From Flavobacterium sp. MFBS3-15 (GTDB lineage: Bacteria; Bacteroidota; Bacteroidia; Flavobacteriales; Flavobacteriaceae): 64,000 nucleotides of DNA. Below the pieces are notes generated by a model that worked only from the letters and a program-made list of their open reading frames with translations, ran no database searches and was not told the DNA's origin. The DNA lies in the NCBI RefSeq assembly GCF_026107645.2, contig NZ_JAPCHV010000007.1, forward strand, positions 124,001 to 188,000, written 5' to 3'. Below, piece by piece: positions 1 to 9,765 of this stretch (position 1 is the stretch's first letter; every line of letters begins with the position of its first letter). The position numbers and the translations under genes were made by a program.

Positions 1-50
1 ATTAGGCACACAAGTTCCTTAAGGCCTCTATACCACTATATATATCATCA

Positions 51-79
51 AAAAGGCAGCCCGTCATGAGCTGCCTTTT
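51..79. terminator. Bidirectional hairpin terminator
   Basis: A 10-bp perfect stem (aaaaggcagc pairing with gctgcctttt) around a 9-nt loop, with T-rich sequence following on both strands. It lies about 28 nt past the stop of the SGNH hydrolase gene, whose transcript it should end. Confidence 0.75.
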
Positions 80-106
80 TGTGTTTTTCATATGCAAATA
101 AAACAT

Positions 107-892
107 TTAAAATGAGAATTGCATCCTGTACCGCTCATACATCGCTGCCGATGGGCGCGGCCAAAAGAAGCTTCCTGCCGGGCCGGCAACAAAGCTTATT
201 GCAAGTTCGGCCAGCATGCGTCCGCTTGTCTCATTCAGGTGGATGGTGTCTGTGGTAAGCACAAGGCCATGACGCTCCGATATGCTGCTCCAGCTTTCGC
301 GAAGCACCAATCTCCTGAAAGCAGCTTTTGCCAGTAAGGTAAGGCTTTTTTGCGGTGCTACAGGCTGTGCGGGCGGATTGGCGGCTAAATAGTCGGCCAT
401 GTTTTGGTTGAGGTCGAGCAACTCTGTGTTATACAGACCAGCGATGCGGGTTATTTCAACATTATACTTTGCTACCGTTACATTAGCTTCGTGTGTAAGG
501 TCTTCGCCTAAAATTGGTAATGTACACAATGCGATCCTGGCATTGGTATATTCCTGAAGTTTATTTACTATAATTTCGAGGTTTTCGGCATACCATTCCA
601 GCGTAGGTACCTGTGGAAGGCCCTGGCTGGACAGGCATCGCTTAGTATTGGCCGGGGTCAGGATAGCATTGACATCGTTGGTACCTATAAGGACCATGAT
701 ATAGTCCGGTTTTGCAGCTATAACATCGTCAACGCGCAGGCAGGCATTGTAGGCGAGGTTGCCGTTTTTGCCGAAGTTCAGGAATTCATAGTCTTTAAGA
801 TCGTGTGCTTTCTTTAACTGCCCTATCCAGTCGTAGCTGAACGTGCCCTGGGTTATACTGTCGCCAAGACAGGCAACTTTTACTCTTTCCAT
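107..892 (-). CDS. SGNH/GDSL-family hydrolase (esterase or acetylesterase)
   Basis: A 261-residue protein of the SGNH hydrolase superfamily. The block I motif GDSIT with the nucleophile Ser lies at residues 10-14, and a block III-like GTND follows near residue 70, with DTIHLN close to the C-terminus supplying the probable catalytic Asp and His. No signal peptide is visible, so it probably acts in the cytoplasm. These enzymes remove acyl groups from esters; next to a GH2 enzyme and a polysaccharide-utilisation operon, deacetylation of a glycan fragment is a reasonable but unproven role. A good promoter lies upstream (955-985), so it is probably transcribed on its own. Confidence 0.85.
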   Translation of the reverse strand: MERVKVACLGDSITQGTFSYDWIGQLKKAHDLKDYEFLNFGKNGNLAYNACLRVDDVIAAKPDYIMVLIGTNDVNAILTPANTKRCLSSQGLPQVPTLEWYAENLEIIVNKLQEYTNARIALCTLPILGEDLTHEANVTVAKYNVEITRIAGLYNTELLDLNQNMADYLAANPPAQPVAPQKSLTLLAKAAFRRLVLRESWSSISERHGLVLTTDTIHLNETSGRMLAELAISFVAGPAGSFFWPRPSAAMYERYRMQFSF

Positions 893-954
893 TTTGATTG
901 ATGAACTCCCCCTTACGTTAAGGAAGAGTTATGATTGATGATGATTGATTGGCG

Positions 955-985
955 CAAAGATAAAGCGTAAACAACACGTGTCCAA
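955..985 (-). promoter_or_regulatory. Bacteroidota-type promoter of the SGNH hydrolase gene
   Basis: On the minus strand a -7 element TATCTTTG (955-962) matches TAnnTTTG, and a TTG -33 element lies at 983-985 with 20 nt between them. The start codon is about 60 nt downstream. Confidence 0.6.
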
Positions 986-1175
986 AAAAAATTAAACAAA
1001 TGTTTAATTGTTGCCAAATCCCTGCCAGCTGATTATATAAAGGACGAATAGCAGAAAGAAATGTTACAGGAAAACAGGATTTAGTTTATAAACTGTTGAT
1101 GGAGAGGCAATGCCCTAATGTCTCGCATAATGTTTATTACTTTGATACAGAAAGCATTCCGTTTATACCGTATCG

Positions 1176-3008
1176 TTACTTATCCTGTTTCAATTTTTCC
1201 TCATAAAATCGTTTCAATACATAAAAACCTTTTTTCTTTTTGCCGGTTTCGCTATACAATCCCTTGCGGTTCCAGCCGTCCTGCAATCCCGGTAGCTGCC
1301 TGCGGGGGGAGCGGAAATCCTTGAGTATCCACGGCGACAGGCCGCGGAGTTGCTTTATTTTGCCGAGCATTTTCAGGGTTTCTTCGTAAAGATATTCCTG
1401 GTATTCTTCAGAAAAACGCGTCAGCTTGTCGGCGTGATATCCGGATTTGGCATCGGCCCCGAATTCGGAAATGATTATCGGCTTATCCTGCGTGATATTC
1501 CATGTTACCTGGCTGCATTTTTCGGGCAGGCCGTCGTACCAGCCTATGTACTGGTTAAAGCTCAGCACGTCAACCACATCTGCATATGGGTCGTCGATGG
1601 TTTTTACCAGCGGGTTGCCGTCAGGGCTGCTTTGCTCGAGTGCCGCGCTGATAAGGCGGGTAGGGTCGAGGGTGCGCGCCTGTTTCGCCAACCGGCCTAA
1701 AAATGCATTGCGTGCATCTGTACTTGGTGTTTCATTGGCCATCGACCAAATTATTACCGATGCACGGTTGCGGTCGCGGGTTATCATTTCAGTCAGTTGA
1801 TTTTCGGCATTTTTGTAGGTGGACTCATTTTTCCAGTCGATGGTCCAGTATACCGGTATTTCCTCCCAAACCAATAATCCCATTTCATCGGCAAGGCGAA
1901 CCATGTGTTCGTTGTGGGGATAGTGGGCAAGACGAACGTAGTTGCATCCAAGTTCCTTAGCCATGGTAAGCAGCTGCCTGGCATCCTCCGGGGAATGCGC
2001 CCTGTTCTGCCCCGCCACACTCTCTTCATGGATGCAGATGCCGCGAAGGAAAATGCTTTTGCCATTGAGCAGGATATCATGGCCTTTGGTAGCAATGGTT
2101 CGGAAACCTATTTTGTCATTTATCATATCATCTCCGGACGACAAGCTAATAGTATATAAGTATGGGTCTTCCGGCGACCAGTTGCGTAATTTTTTTACGT
2201 CTATGGAAATAGGCGCCAAGCCATTGGCATCAGCAGTAAATTCTTTATTTATTTTAAGTTCTGGAATATTTACTGTCACCTTTTTATTGGTTCCATTGCC
2301 GTCCAACTTAATAAACCCGCTAATCTGCCTGTTATTTTTATGGTTAAGCTGCAATTCGTACTCCCTGACGAATGTCTGCGGCACTTCCACTAACTGCACA
2401 TCCCGTGTGATGCCTCCGTAATTCCACCAGTCAGTGTTCAGGGTGGGTACGCATTCTTTGCAGCGCTTGTTATCGACCTTCACCACCACAAAATTATCTT
2501 TTGCTTTCACCAGGCCGGTCACTTCATAATTAAATGGGGTAAACCCGCCAATGTGCGTACCCAGCTTTTTCCCGTTGAGGTATACATCAGCACGGTAGTT
2601 TACCGCACCAAAATAAAGGAATACCCTGTTATTGCCTGCTTTCCCGGTATAATCAAACGACTTTTTAAACCAAACCGTCCCTTCATAATAGAATAGCTTC
2701 TCATCCTGCGTGTTCCAGTCGCCGGGAATGTTCATGACAGGAGATTTATCAAAGTCGTATTCCAGGAGTTCGGTCTTATCGGCCTGTTTGCCATTCATGA
2801 AAAAAGCGCTTTTTGACGGTTTCTCCTGTTGGTCAAATGGCTCGTAGCGGTAGTTGTAGTAGCCGTTTTCGTACGGGTCTACAATGTAATTCCATTCGCC
2901 ATTTAGGCTTTGTGCAGTACGATTGTAAGCGTTGACAATGAGGTTTTCCTGTGCAAAAATTGTGGTAAAGCCCAGCAAGAACAGGGCTGTAAATAATCGT
3001 GAAGACAT
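1176..3008 (-). CDS. Glycoside hydrolase family 2 protein (beta-glucuronidase/beta-galactosidase type)
   Basis: About 610 residues from the Met at 3008, chosen because it opens directly into a signal peptide (MSSRLFTALFLLGFTTIFAQ); the reading frame stays open for another 45 residues upstream but these look unlike protein. Layout is that of GH2: jelly-roll sugar-binding domain, Ig-like domain, then a TIM barrel. The acid/base Glu in WSMANE (about residue 426) and the nucleophile Glu in ISEFGA (about residue 515) are both present, so the enzyme should be active. The family cleaves terminal beta-linked galactose, mannose or glucuronate with retention. The length is short for LacZ and typical of beta-glucuronidase-like GH2. 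Likely periplasmic, working with the neighbouring PUL. Confidence 0.9.
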   Translation of the reverse strand: MSSRLFTALFLLGFTTIFAQENLIVNAYNRTAQSLNGEWNYIVDPYENGYYNYRYEPFDQQEKPSKSAFFMNGKQADKTELLEYDFDKSPVMNIPGDWNTQDEKLFYYEGTVWFKKSFDYTGKAGNNRVFLYFGAVNYRADVYLNGKKLGTHIGGFTPFNYEVTGLVKAKDNFVVVKVDNKRCKECVPTLNTDWWNYGGITRDVQLVEVPQTFVREYELQLNHKNNRQISGFIKLDGNGTNKKVTVNIPELKINKEFTADANGLAPISIDVKKLRNWSPEDPYLYTISLSSGDDMINDKIGFRTIATKGHDILLNGKSIFLRGICIHEESVAGQNRAHSPEDARQLLTMAKELGCNYVRLAHYPHNEHMVRLADEMGLLVWEEIPVYWTIDWKNESTYKNAENQLTEMITRDRNRASVIIWSMANETPSTDARNAFLGRLAKQARTLDPTRLISAALEQSSPDGNPLVKTIDDPYADVVDVLSFNQYIGWYDGLPEKCSQVTWNITQDKPIIISEFGADAKSGYHADKLTRFSEEYQEYLYEETLKMLGKIKQLRGLSPWILKDFRSPRRQLPGLQDGWNRKGLYSETGKKKKGFYVLKRFYEEKLKQDK

Positions 3009-3071
3009 AGTGATGTTTGTTTGGAACTCTAAAAATAGAAAATTATGGAATGCGTAAGACGTAGTGTGGTT

Positions 3072-3178
3072 GATTTTCACGAATTCAGGCTCATTTGTTG
3101 GAATAGTTTGGACTTGAGGGCTGAAAGCCTGTAAGTATATCAAATAGCCACTAAATATGATTAAAATTCGTGAAAATC
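3072..3178. repeat. Inverted repeat of 14 bp in intergenic DNA
   Basis: GATTTTCACGAATT at 3072-3085 is perfectly repeated in inverse orientation at 3165-3178, with 79 nt between. It sits between the GH2 gene and the TPR regulator. The word resembles ATTCGTG-containing sequence at 53061-53070, which suggests a dispersed intergenic repeat family. Confidence 0.6.
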
Positions 3179-3200
3179 CGTCCCATCAGTGTTCCATTCG

Positions 3201-4799
3201 TTAAATCGACTTTATCCCCATGATTTTTTCCTCAAAAACCTCCTTATGATCGGATTTGCTTTTGATGCGGGTTTTATATGAATAAATGGTTGTAACCGAA
3301 AGCTCAAGGAAATCTGCTATCTGGCTGGAGTCTTGTATCCCAAGGCGATAGAGCGCAAAAATGCGCATTTCGGTATTGAGGAGTTCGCCTTTTTTTACAA
3401 TGCTCCTATGGTCTTCTGAAAAAAGGGAATTGAAGTCCGTAACAAAGGTCGGGAACAGCCTAAGGAAGATAGCATCAAACTGGTGGAACAGGTCTTCGCG
3501 TTCTTTCTTAACATCGTACCGCTTCAACAGGGAAAGGAGTTCCTCCGTTTTTTTGGATATGACCTTTTGGATGCTGCTCTTTTGCAAATGGTCCAGCTTA
3601 TTGATAAGGTCGGATGTTGCCTTTATGAAGTAGGTAATATACTCTTCTTTAATCGTGTTGGCTTCGCTCAGACTTTTGTTCATTTCCTGAAGTTGAGCAT
3701 ACGATGCAGCCATGGCCTTGCGTGAAGCATTGCGTTCCTTTAGCTGCCTGAAGATGATAATGAGGAACAATATAATGATGATCGCCAGCACCGTGAGCAG
3801 TATAACGATCTTCTCAAGCATATCGTTCTTTTCATTTACCTTGTTGAGCTGTGCCTTTTCGATAATGGGCAGTATGGTCGAAATTTCGATCTTGCGGTGG
3901 CGTGCATCATAAAAAGTAGCATCATCCATCGCCAGGTTAATGTAGTGGTTGGCCTTATCCAGATACCCCATTTTAAAAAGCTCATTAGCGAGGTTGCGCA
4001 GCGCTACTGTTTCCTTTGTGGCATTCTTCACATCGGCAATGGCAGCCATGGTAAGGTAGTGGATGGCTTTTTGCATATCACCCCGCTCTGAATAAATATA
4101 GCCCAGTGATGATGTCGCAATCCCGTAATATTCCACAGGCAGGTCAAAATTTTCAAGCCAGTGGGAAAAAGCTTTTTCGGCACCTTTCCAGTCCTGCTGC
4201 TTCATGAGCTTAAGGCTCTCGGTGGCCCAGTATTCATTGGTGTTTGGCTTTACCAATGCCAATGCTCTTTCGAGATACACATTGCCTTGCTGTATATAGG
4301 TGATATTGTAGCGCTGGTCGCGGTTATAATCGGCCAGGTCGTAATAGGCACGCGCCTTTATAGAAAAATAGTTGAAGCGGTTTTGCGTGTCGAGCTTTCC
4401 CTCATCTACCACATTCAGTGTATCGATAGCCTCCTTAAACAATCCGGATGACAGCAGTACAAATCCTTCCTTAATGCGTGTATGGTCGAGTACCTGGCGG
4501 TCTTTAAGCAAAAAAGCTACGCTTTTTGCCTCTTCAAGGTAATAATAGGCGGAATCATATTTGAAAGACTTATACTCATTGAAAAGCGATATATAATTTT
4601 CATAAAGACCTTTATTGTCGCTGTTGAGGGTAAACTTCCTTATGCTCTTTTTAAACGAATTTATCCGGCTGTACTTTTGCTTTACATAGATTTCCTTATT
4701 CGTAAGCGCCTTGTCGAGCTCTTTAAGCAAAGGTTCGACATCCTGTGCCGCCAAAAGGGCAGGGGATAGCAGCATCAGTAAGGAAATTATAAAACGCAT
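3201..4799 (-). CDS. Membrane-anchored TPR regulator with C-terminal HTH (DUF6377 type)
   Basis: About 532 residues from the Met at 4799, which opens a signal peptide ([19 protein letters not shown]). The N-terminal two thirds is helical repeats of TPR type, predicted periplasmic. A single membrane helix ([19 protein letters not shown]) near residue 340 is followed by a coiled coil and a C-terminal region ending in a LuxR-like helix-turn-helix ([22 protein letters not shown]). This architecture is known in Bacteroidota as a DUF6377 protein, often found beside SusC/SusD operons. It is divergent from the PUL starting at 5169, so it probably controls that operon by sensing glycan or envelope state across the inner membrane; that role is inferred from position. 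Confidence 0.75.
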   Translation of the reverse strand: MRFIISLLMLLSPALLAAQDVEPLLKELDKALTNKEIYVKQKYSRINSFKKSIRKFTLNSDNKGLYENYISLFNEYKSFKYDSAYYYLEEAKSVAFLLKDRQVLDHTRIKEGFVLLSSGLFKEAIDTLNVVDEGKLDTQNRFNYFSIKARAYYDLADYNRDQRYNITYIQQGNVYLERALALVKPNTNEYWATESLKLMKQQDWKGAEKAFSHWLENFDLPVEYYGIATSSLGYIYSERGDMQKAIHYLTMAAIADVKNATKETVALRNLANELFKMGYLDKANHYINLAMDDATFYDARHRKIEISTILPIIEKAQLNKVNEKNDMLEKIVILLTVLAIIIILFLIIIFRQLKERNASRKAMAASYAQLQEMNKSLSEANTIKEEYITYFIKATSDLINKLDHLQKSSIQKVISKKTEELLSLLKRYDVKKEREDLFHQFDAIFLRLFPTFVTDFNSLFSEDHRSIVKKGELLNTEMRIFALYRLGIQDSSQIADFLELSVTTIYSYKTRIKSKSDHKEVFEEKIMGIKSI

Positions 4800-5168
4800 G
4801 AGGCATATCTGTTTAAAAATCAACATTATGAATCTAACATCATAATATGATTGTAATGGCTAAATATAGTGTAAAATTTCACTATCCGCCAAATAGCGGC
4901 AGAAAAGTGAATTATCCTGATTTTTTTTCTTATAAAAATAGCAAATTCTTATTTTTTCAATTGGAAACAGCACTTTACAGACCTGTATAGCTACTTGATT
5001 TTTTAGGGTGCTTATAATTTTTAATTACCTGAAATTTAGATTTCTAAAAGAAAATAAATCGTTTTAGTACCTTGATTTTTTATGTATTTCTTTATTTAGT
5101 TTTTTTTAACACATAGCTTCGCTGTAAAGTTTCACGAAAACGATTTACCAAACTTAACTAACAAAATT
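4800..5168. other. AT-rich divergent intergenic region, PUL control region
   Basis: About 370 nt without a gene, strongly AT-rich, between the TPR regulator (minus) and the PUL operon (plus). It should hold promoters for both directions. I could not find an exact TAnnTTTG element; no clear operator or riboswitch was recognised. Confidence 0.5.
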
Positions 5169-5693
5169 ATGAGACGCAAAATTACGTACGGGTTAGCGGC
5201 CATTTTATGCTCACTGGCTTTTGTCGGGTGCGATGAGCAGGACGACGGAAGCAGTGTAGACCCAATTACCGTTTATGAAAAAATGAACGGTGACTGGGGC
5301 CTGATGAACCTGAAAATGGTTGATGAATTTGCCAAGGCAAACAACATCCAGCCCAATGAGCAGAATCTGAGCACGCTGTTCAACTATGAAAATTTCCAGA
5401 TCAACTTCAGCGTTGACGAGAACATCGAGCCAACAACCTACCAGGTTACCGGCGAGTTGCCGCCCCTTTTTGACCCGAGCGGTTACTGGGAACTTAGCGC
5501 GGCTTTTCAGCCCACTAATAGCGGAGGCATTAATATATTCCTGTACAGCGATGCTGCCAAAACACAAAAAACAGATGAGCTCAGGCTTACCTCTGTTCCG
5601 GGCAGCAACGGCGAAATGGAGATACAATTGGTAAGGACAGCTGATGGTACACCTTTCGTATCCTATGTATTCAGGTTAAATTCTTTAAACTAA
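5169..5693 (+). CDS. Small PUL lipoprotein (DUF5004-like)
   Basis: 174 residues. The N-terminus is a lipoprotein signal with lipobox-like LAFVGC, so the mature protein would start at Cys20 and then carries an acidic stretch (DEQDDGS), which in Bacteroidota favours export to the cell surface. The rest looks like a single beta-rich domain. It resembles the small DUF5004-type lipoproteins found at the head of SusC/SusD operons, but I am not certain of the family. First gene of the operon; 6 nt separate it from the next. Confidence 0.6.
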   Translation: MRRKITYGLAAILCSLAFVGCDEQDDGSSVDPITVYEKMNGDWGLMNLKMVDEFAKANNIQPNEQNLSTLFNYENFQINFSVDENIEPTTYQVTGELPPLFDPSGYWELSAAFQPTNSGGINIFLYSDAAKTQKTDELRLTSVPGSNGEMEIQLVRTADGTPFVSYVFRLNSLN

Positions 5694-5699
5694 AACCAG

Positions 5700-6779
5700 A
5701 TGAAAAAAATTCTACCTATACTTTTTTTCGCCCTGATGCTTGCACCTTCTGCCATGAAGGCCCAAACAGCGGCCGGGTCGATAAACAGGATGTGGTCATA
5801 TCCTGTAGTATATAAATATGACGAACAGGTCACTTGGTACTTTGACCTTTCGACAACCACATTTGCACCCAACCAGGATGTTTACCTTTGGATATGGTCG
5901 CCATCCGAACCGGATGCAGGCAACTGGGAAAACTCTTCCGACTTTGCTAAACTGACCTATGTAGACAATATGGTATGGAGCTTTACGCTTACGCCGACTG
6001 TATATTTCTCTAAAACGCCCGCGGAGATTGCGGCGAGCGCAGGCTTTTGGTTCCGCCTCAAGGACGATGCCGGTACTATGCAGAGCGAGGTAGGCAACAT
6101 GCCTTATACTGATTTCTCATCGTTTTATACGGCCAACCAGATTATTCGTTCGTACCCCGAAGAGCCAACGCTCGACGGTGGCGTGAGCATATTGTTCAAC
6201 GCTAACCTGGTTCCGGGTTTTGAAGATGCCACCAGCGTTCACTTCCACAGCGGGCTGAACAACTGGGCACTTTTACAGGAATACCAAGCGTGGCTGCCTG
6301 AAATCGTTGAGAAGACCAGGCTTAAGAATCTTGGCAACGGCTTTTGGAAAATGGACCTGGTACCTAAGGTATATTACAATGCTCCCGATGGGTTTGTGAT
6401 GGAAAACATTACTTTCCTTTTTGTTAAGGGCGACTGGGCAGGCACATCGCCGGACCAGATCATTTATGCTGCAGAATATGTAGCGCCACCGCCACCGGAC
6501 TTTCGCTTTTTCCCATTGCAGATCAGCAAAAGGGATTTCCTGGGCATCATCCGTAAAAACAATGAGGTAGGGGTGAACAAGCTGATTTATACGGTTACAG
6601 GCGGCAATACCGTGCTGACAGGTGAAATTACCGGTACGATGGCCGAAATAAAAGGTTTTGTAAACCTTGTAACCGGTTTGCAGAATGAGCAGAACCTTAC
6701 TGAGATTCATGTTTTGGTTAAGGACAATCTGGACCATACAATAACCGATACGACCATCCCGCTTAAAATAGCAGACTAA
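5700..6779 (+). CDS. Secreted PUL protein of unknown function (SusE/F-like position)
   Basis: 359 residues with a clear signal peptide (MKKILPILFFALMLAPSAMKAQ). The mature part is aromatic-rich and beta-rich, with two apparently similar halves (a WSF/FWFRLKDD region near residues 95-125 and a FWKMDL region near 215), as in starch-binding SusE/F-like proteins. It has no lipobox, so it may be periplasmic rather than surface-anchored. Placed between the DUF5004-like lipoprotein and SusC, it probably binds glycan. No catalytic motif was recognised. Confidence 0.55.
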   Translation: MKKILPILFFALMLAPSAMKAQTAAGSINRMWSYPVVYKYDEQVTWYFDLSTTTFAPNQDVYLWIWSPSEPDAGNWENSSDFAKLTYVDNMVWSFTLTPTVYFSKTPAEIAASAGFWFRLKDDAGTMQSEVGNMPYTDFSSFYTANQIIRSYPEEPTLDGGVSILFNANLVPGFEDATSVHFHSGLNNWALLQEYQAWLPEIVEKTRLKNLGNGFWKMDLVPKVYYNAPDGFVMENITFLFVKGDWAGTSPDQIIYAAEYVAPPPPDFRFFPLQISKRDFLGIIRKNNEVGVNKLIYTVTGGNTVLTGEITGTMAEIKGFVNLVTGLQNEQNLTEIHVLVKDNLDHTITDTTIPLKIAD

Positions 6780-6804
6780 CAACCATCAACAAAAACCAAA
6801 TCTG

Positions 6805-9738
6805 ATGAACAATACAGGCACAAATAAAGCCCCCGGAAGGTGGGCAGCATCAATGGTACTCATGATGTTCATGCTTTTACTGTCCGGAGCGGCATTCGCC
6901 CAGGGCAAAAAGCTGGTATCGGGTACTGTAAATGAAAGCAGTGGAATGCCAATACCCGGTGTTTCGGTTAGGGAGGCAGGCGCTTCCAATTCGACAGCTA
7001 CTGATGCCGATGGTAAATTTGCCATTGAGGTAACCCTTGGCAGTACGATAGAAATTTCCGCTATAGGTTTTACAACGCAAACAATAGTTGTTGACGCATC
7101 AACAAGCGATACCCTCAGCATAAGCCTTGAGGAAAGTACTACCGAGCTTGATACCGTTGAGATCGTAGCAGTGGGTTACGGCAGCATGCGCAGGTCGGAT
7201 CTAACCGGTTCCATATCTACCGTATCGGAAAAGAACCTTGTAAAAGGTAACATACCATCTACAGAACTTGTGTTGCAAGGTAAAGTAGCGGGATTAACGG
7301 TAGTGCGTGGCAGTGGTGACCCTGCAAACGGTGGCTCTGTACGCCTTCGCGGAGGTACATCGCTAACGGCAAGCAACAACCCGCTGGTGGTTGTAGACGG
7401 TATAGCCGGTGTGGATATCAACATCGTACAGCCGGCAGACATCAAAACCATCGACATCCTGAAAGATGCTTCGGCAACGGCCATTTACGGTTCGAGGGGT
7501 GCCAATGGTGTTATCATCATCACCACCAAGGGTGGAAAAGGAGCACAGGGCCTTTCCATCAACTATAATGGCTTTATGGGCTTTGCCAATGCATCCAACA
7601 ACCTTGACCTTCTTTCGGGCAACCAGTGGAGGCAGTATGTGCGTGATAACGGCATTGCCGACGCTATTGACTATGGCGGAAATACCAACTGGCAGGAAGA
7701 GTTGCAGCAAACAGGCTTTACGCAAACACATACATTAGGCATTACGTCTAACACTGAAAACAGCGGCCTGCGCGCATCGCTTTCGTACCTGAACAACGAG
7801 GGTATCATAAAAACTACAGGCCTGGAAAGGACCAGCATCAACGTAAGCAATTACCAGTATGCCTGGGACAGGAAGCTGAAATTTGACGTGGGTGTATTTG
7901 CCAACATGGACAAGTGGCACCCGCTGGACTACAGGATTTTTGAGCGTGCGTTCAACCTGAACCCTACCATCCCGGTAAGGAATGCCAATGGCAGCTATAC
8001 TTCGGTAGGCGGAACGCTGTATGAAAACCCGGTAGAGATACTGAACAACAGGACAGCTGACAGCAAGCGCCACAGGGTGCTGGGCTATTTTAAGACCGAG
8101 GTCAACCTGTTTGACGGTTTCCAGGGTGTGGTAAACACTTCTGTAGAGCACAATGCACTGCAGAATAACGTTTACAAACCATCGTATGCAGTGCTGGAAG
8201 GCATGACCGAAGGCGGATATGGCCAAAAAACATACGGCGAATACCTGACTACGCAGCTTGAGGCATTCCTGAGCTACAACAAGGTGTTCGACAAGCACAG
8301 TGTGGGCGCGCTTGCAGGCTACTCGTTCCTTGAGAACATGTACGAAGGCTTTGGAGCACAGCGCAGCGGATATGAAACCGACCTGTTTGGCTACAACAAC
8401 CTTGGAGCCGGTTACAGCTACCGCCTTGGAGATGTTTACTCCTACAAAGGAAAGTCAAACCTCGTTTCATTCTTTGGGCGTGCCAATTATGGTTACGACG
8501 GGAAATACATGTTTACCGGTACGATAAGGAGAGACGGTTCTAGCCGCTTTGGAGCCAACAACAAATGGGGTGTATTCCCATCGGCTGCAGTGGCATGGAA
8601 CATTAGTGAGGAAGGGTTCTTCAACTATGTAAAAGAAAACCTGAAGATCAACAGCCTGAAACTTAGGTTAGGTTATGGTGTTACAGGTAACCAGGACGGC
8701 ATTGGCGAATATAAGTCGCTTTCCATCCTTGGCGTGGGCCAGGACAGCTATTATGACCCTGCCACAGGCTCATGGAGCCTTGCGTATTCGCCTACACAAA
8801 ACCCCAATCCTGACCTGAAGTGGGAGCAAACCACTCAGCTGAACTTTGGTGTTGACTTTAGCGTAAGCGATTTCCTTACCGGTACATTTGAAGTGTACAA
8901 TAAAAATACAAAGGACCTGCTCTACACTTACCAGGTACCGCAGCCGCCTTATCTTGTAGGTACAATGCTGGCCAACGTAGGTGAGCTTTCGAACAAAGGT
9001 GTAGAGCTTACACTGAATGCCAACATCATCAACAACGACAAGTTTACATGGGATGCCAACATGGTATTTGCAAAAAATAAGCAGAAGATAGAAAAGCTAA
9101 GCAATCAGGTGTATGAGACCGACCGTATTTACAGCGGATCGCTCCACGGGCTTGCGGGTATGTCCAACCAGTTTGCCCAGATTATTGATGAGGGCTATGC
9201 GGTGGGAACCTTCTACGGCAAGCAGTACCTGGGCATGGATGAGGACGGCGCCCAGATACTTAGCGAAGACGACAGGGTGCTTGGCGATGTACAGCCTGAC
9301 TTTACCCTTGGCTTCGGGATGAACTTTACCTACAGCAGCTTTGACTTTGGTTTTACAGGTTACGGAATGTTTGGGCAGAAGGTGCTTAATGCTACCAACA
9401 TGATGCTGAACGACCCGAACAGGATGCCGGCCTACAACATAACGGATGATTTTGTAGGCAGCCCGCTTACATCGGCTCCGGCTTTCTCAAGCTACTGGCT
9501 GGAAGATGCCTCGTTCTTCAGGCTGCAGACAATGACTTTGGGGTATACACTTCCGCTGAAAGAATCGAAATTGAGGCTGTATGCAATGGCCGAGAACGTG
9601 TTTGTAATAACTGATTACAGCGGCGTAGACCCTGAGGTAGACAACACCGGCCTTGCCAACCCTGGCATAGACAGGTTCAATAACTATCCGCGTCCGAGGA
9701 CTTTCTCATTGGGATTGAACTTTACGCTGAACCACTAA
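6805..9738 (+). CDS. SusC/RagA-family TonB-linked outer-membrane glycan transporter
   Basis: 977 residues, normal for SusC. It has a signal peptide ending in AFAQ near residue 33, a carboxypeptidase-D-like regulatory domain (GTVNESSGMPIPGVSV, residues 40-110), the SusC plug with the IDILKDASATAIYGSRGANGV signature around residue 220, and a 22-strand barrel ending in the aromatic-rich LGLNFTLNH. It imports oligosaccharides through the outer membrane with energy from TonB, in complex with the SusD lipoprotein encoded just downstream. Confidence 0.96.
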   Translation: MNNTGTNKAPGRWAASMVLMMFMLLLSGAAFAQGKKLVSGTVNESSGMPIPGVSVREAGASNSTATDADGKFAIEVTLGSTIEISAIGFTTQTIVVDASTSDTLSISLEESTTELDTVEIVAVGYGSMRRSDLTGSISTVSEKNLVKGNIPSTELVLQGKVAGLTVVRGSGDPANGGSVRLRGGTSLTASNNPLVVVDGIAGVDINIVQPADIKTIDILKDASATAIYGSRGANGVIIITTKGGKGAQGLSINYNGFMGFANASNNLDLLSGNQWRQYVRDNGIADAIDYGGNTNWQEELQQTGFTQTHTLGITSNTENSGLRASLSYLNNEGIIKTTGLERTSINVSNYQYAWDRKLKFDVGVFANMDKWHPLDYRIFERAFNLNPTIPVRNANGSYTSVGGTLYENPVEILNNRTADSKRHRVLGYFKTEVNLFDGFQGVVNTSVEHNALQNNVYKPSYAVLEGMTEGGYGQKTYGEYLTTQLEAFLSYNKVFDKHSVGALAGYSFLENMYEGFGAQRSGYETDLFGYNNLGAGYSYRLGDVYSYKGKSNLVSFFGRANYGYDGKYMFTGTIRRDGSSRFGANNKWGVFPSAAVAWNISEEGFFNYVKENLKINSLKLRLGYGVTGNQDGIGEYKSLSILGVGQDSYYDPATGSWSLAYSPTQNPNPDLKWEQTTQLNFGVDFSVSDFLTGTFEVYNKNTKDLLYTYQVPQPPYLVGTMLANVGELSNKGVELTLNANIINNDKFTWDANMVFAKNKQKIEKLSNQVYETDRIYSGSLHGLAGMSNQFAQIIDEGYAVGTFYGKQYLGMDEDGAQILSEDDRVLGDVQPDFTLGFGMNFTYSSFDFGFTGYGMFGQKVLNATNMMLNDPNRMPAYNITDDFVGSPLTSAPAFSSYWLEDASFFRLQTMTLGYTLPLKESKLRLYAMAENVFVITDYSGVDPEVDNTGLANPGIDRFNNYPRPRTFSLGLNFTLNH

Positions 9739-9765
9739 GAATTGCTAACTTATAAATTAAGAAAA

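Noticed and set aside
3009..3143. Extended N-terminus of the GH2 protein
   Set aside because: The extra 45 residues precede a clean signal peptide and show no domain; the later Met is the likely start.
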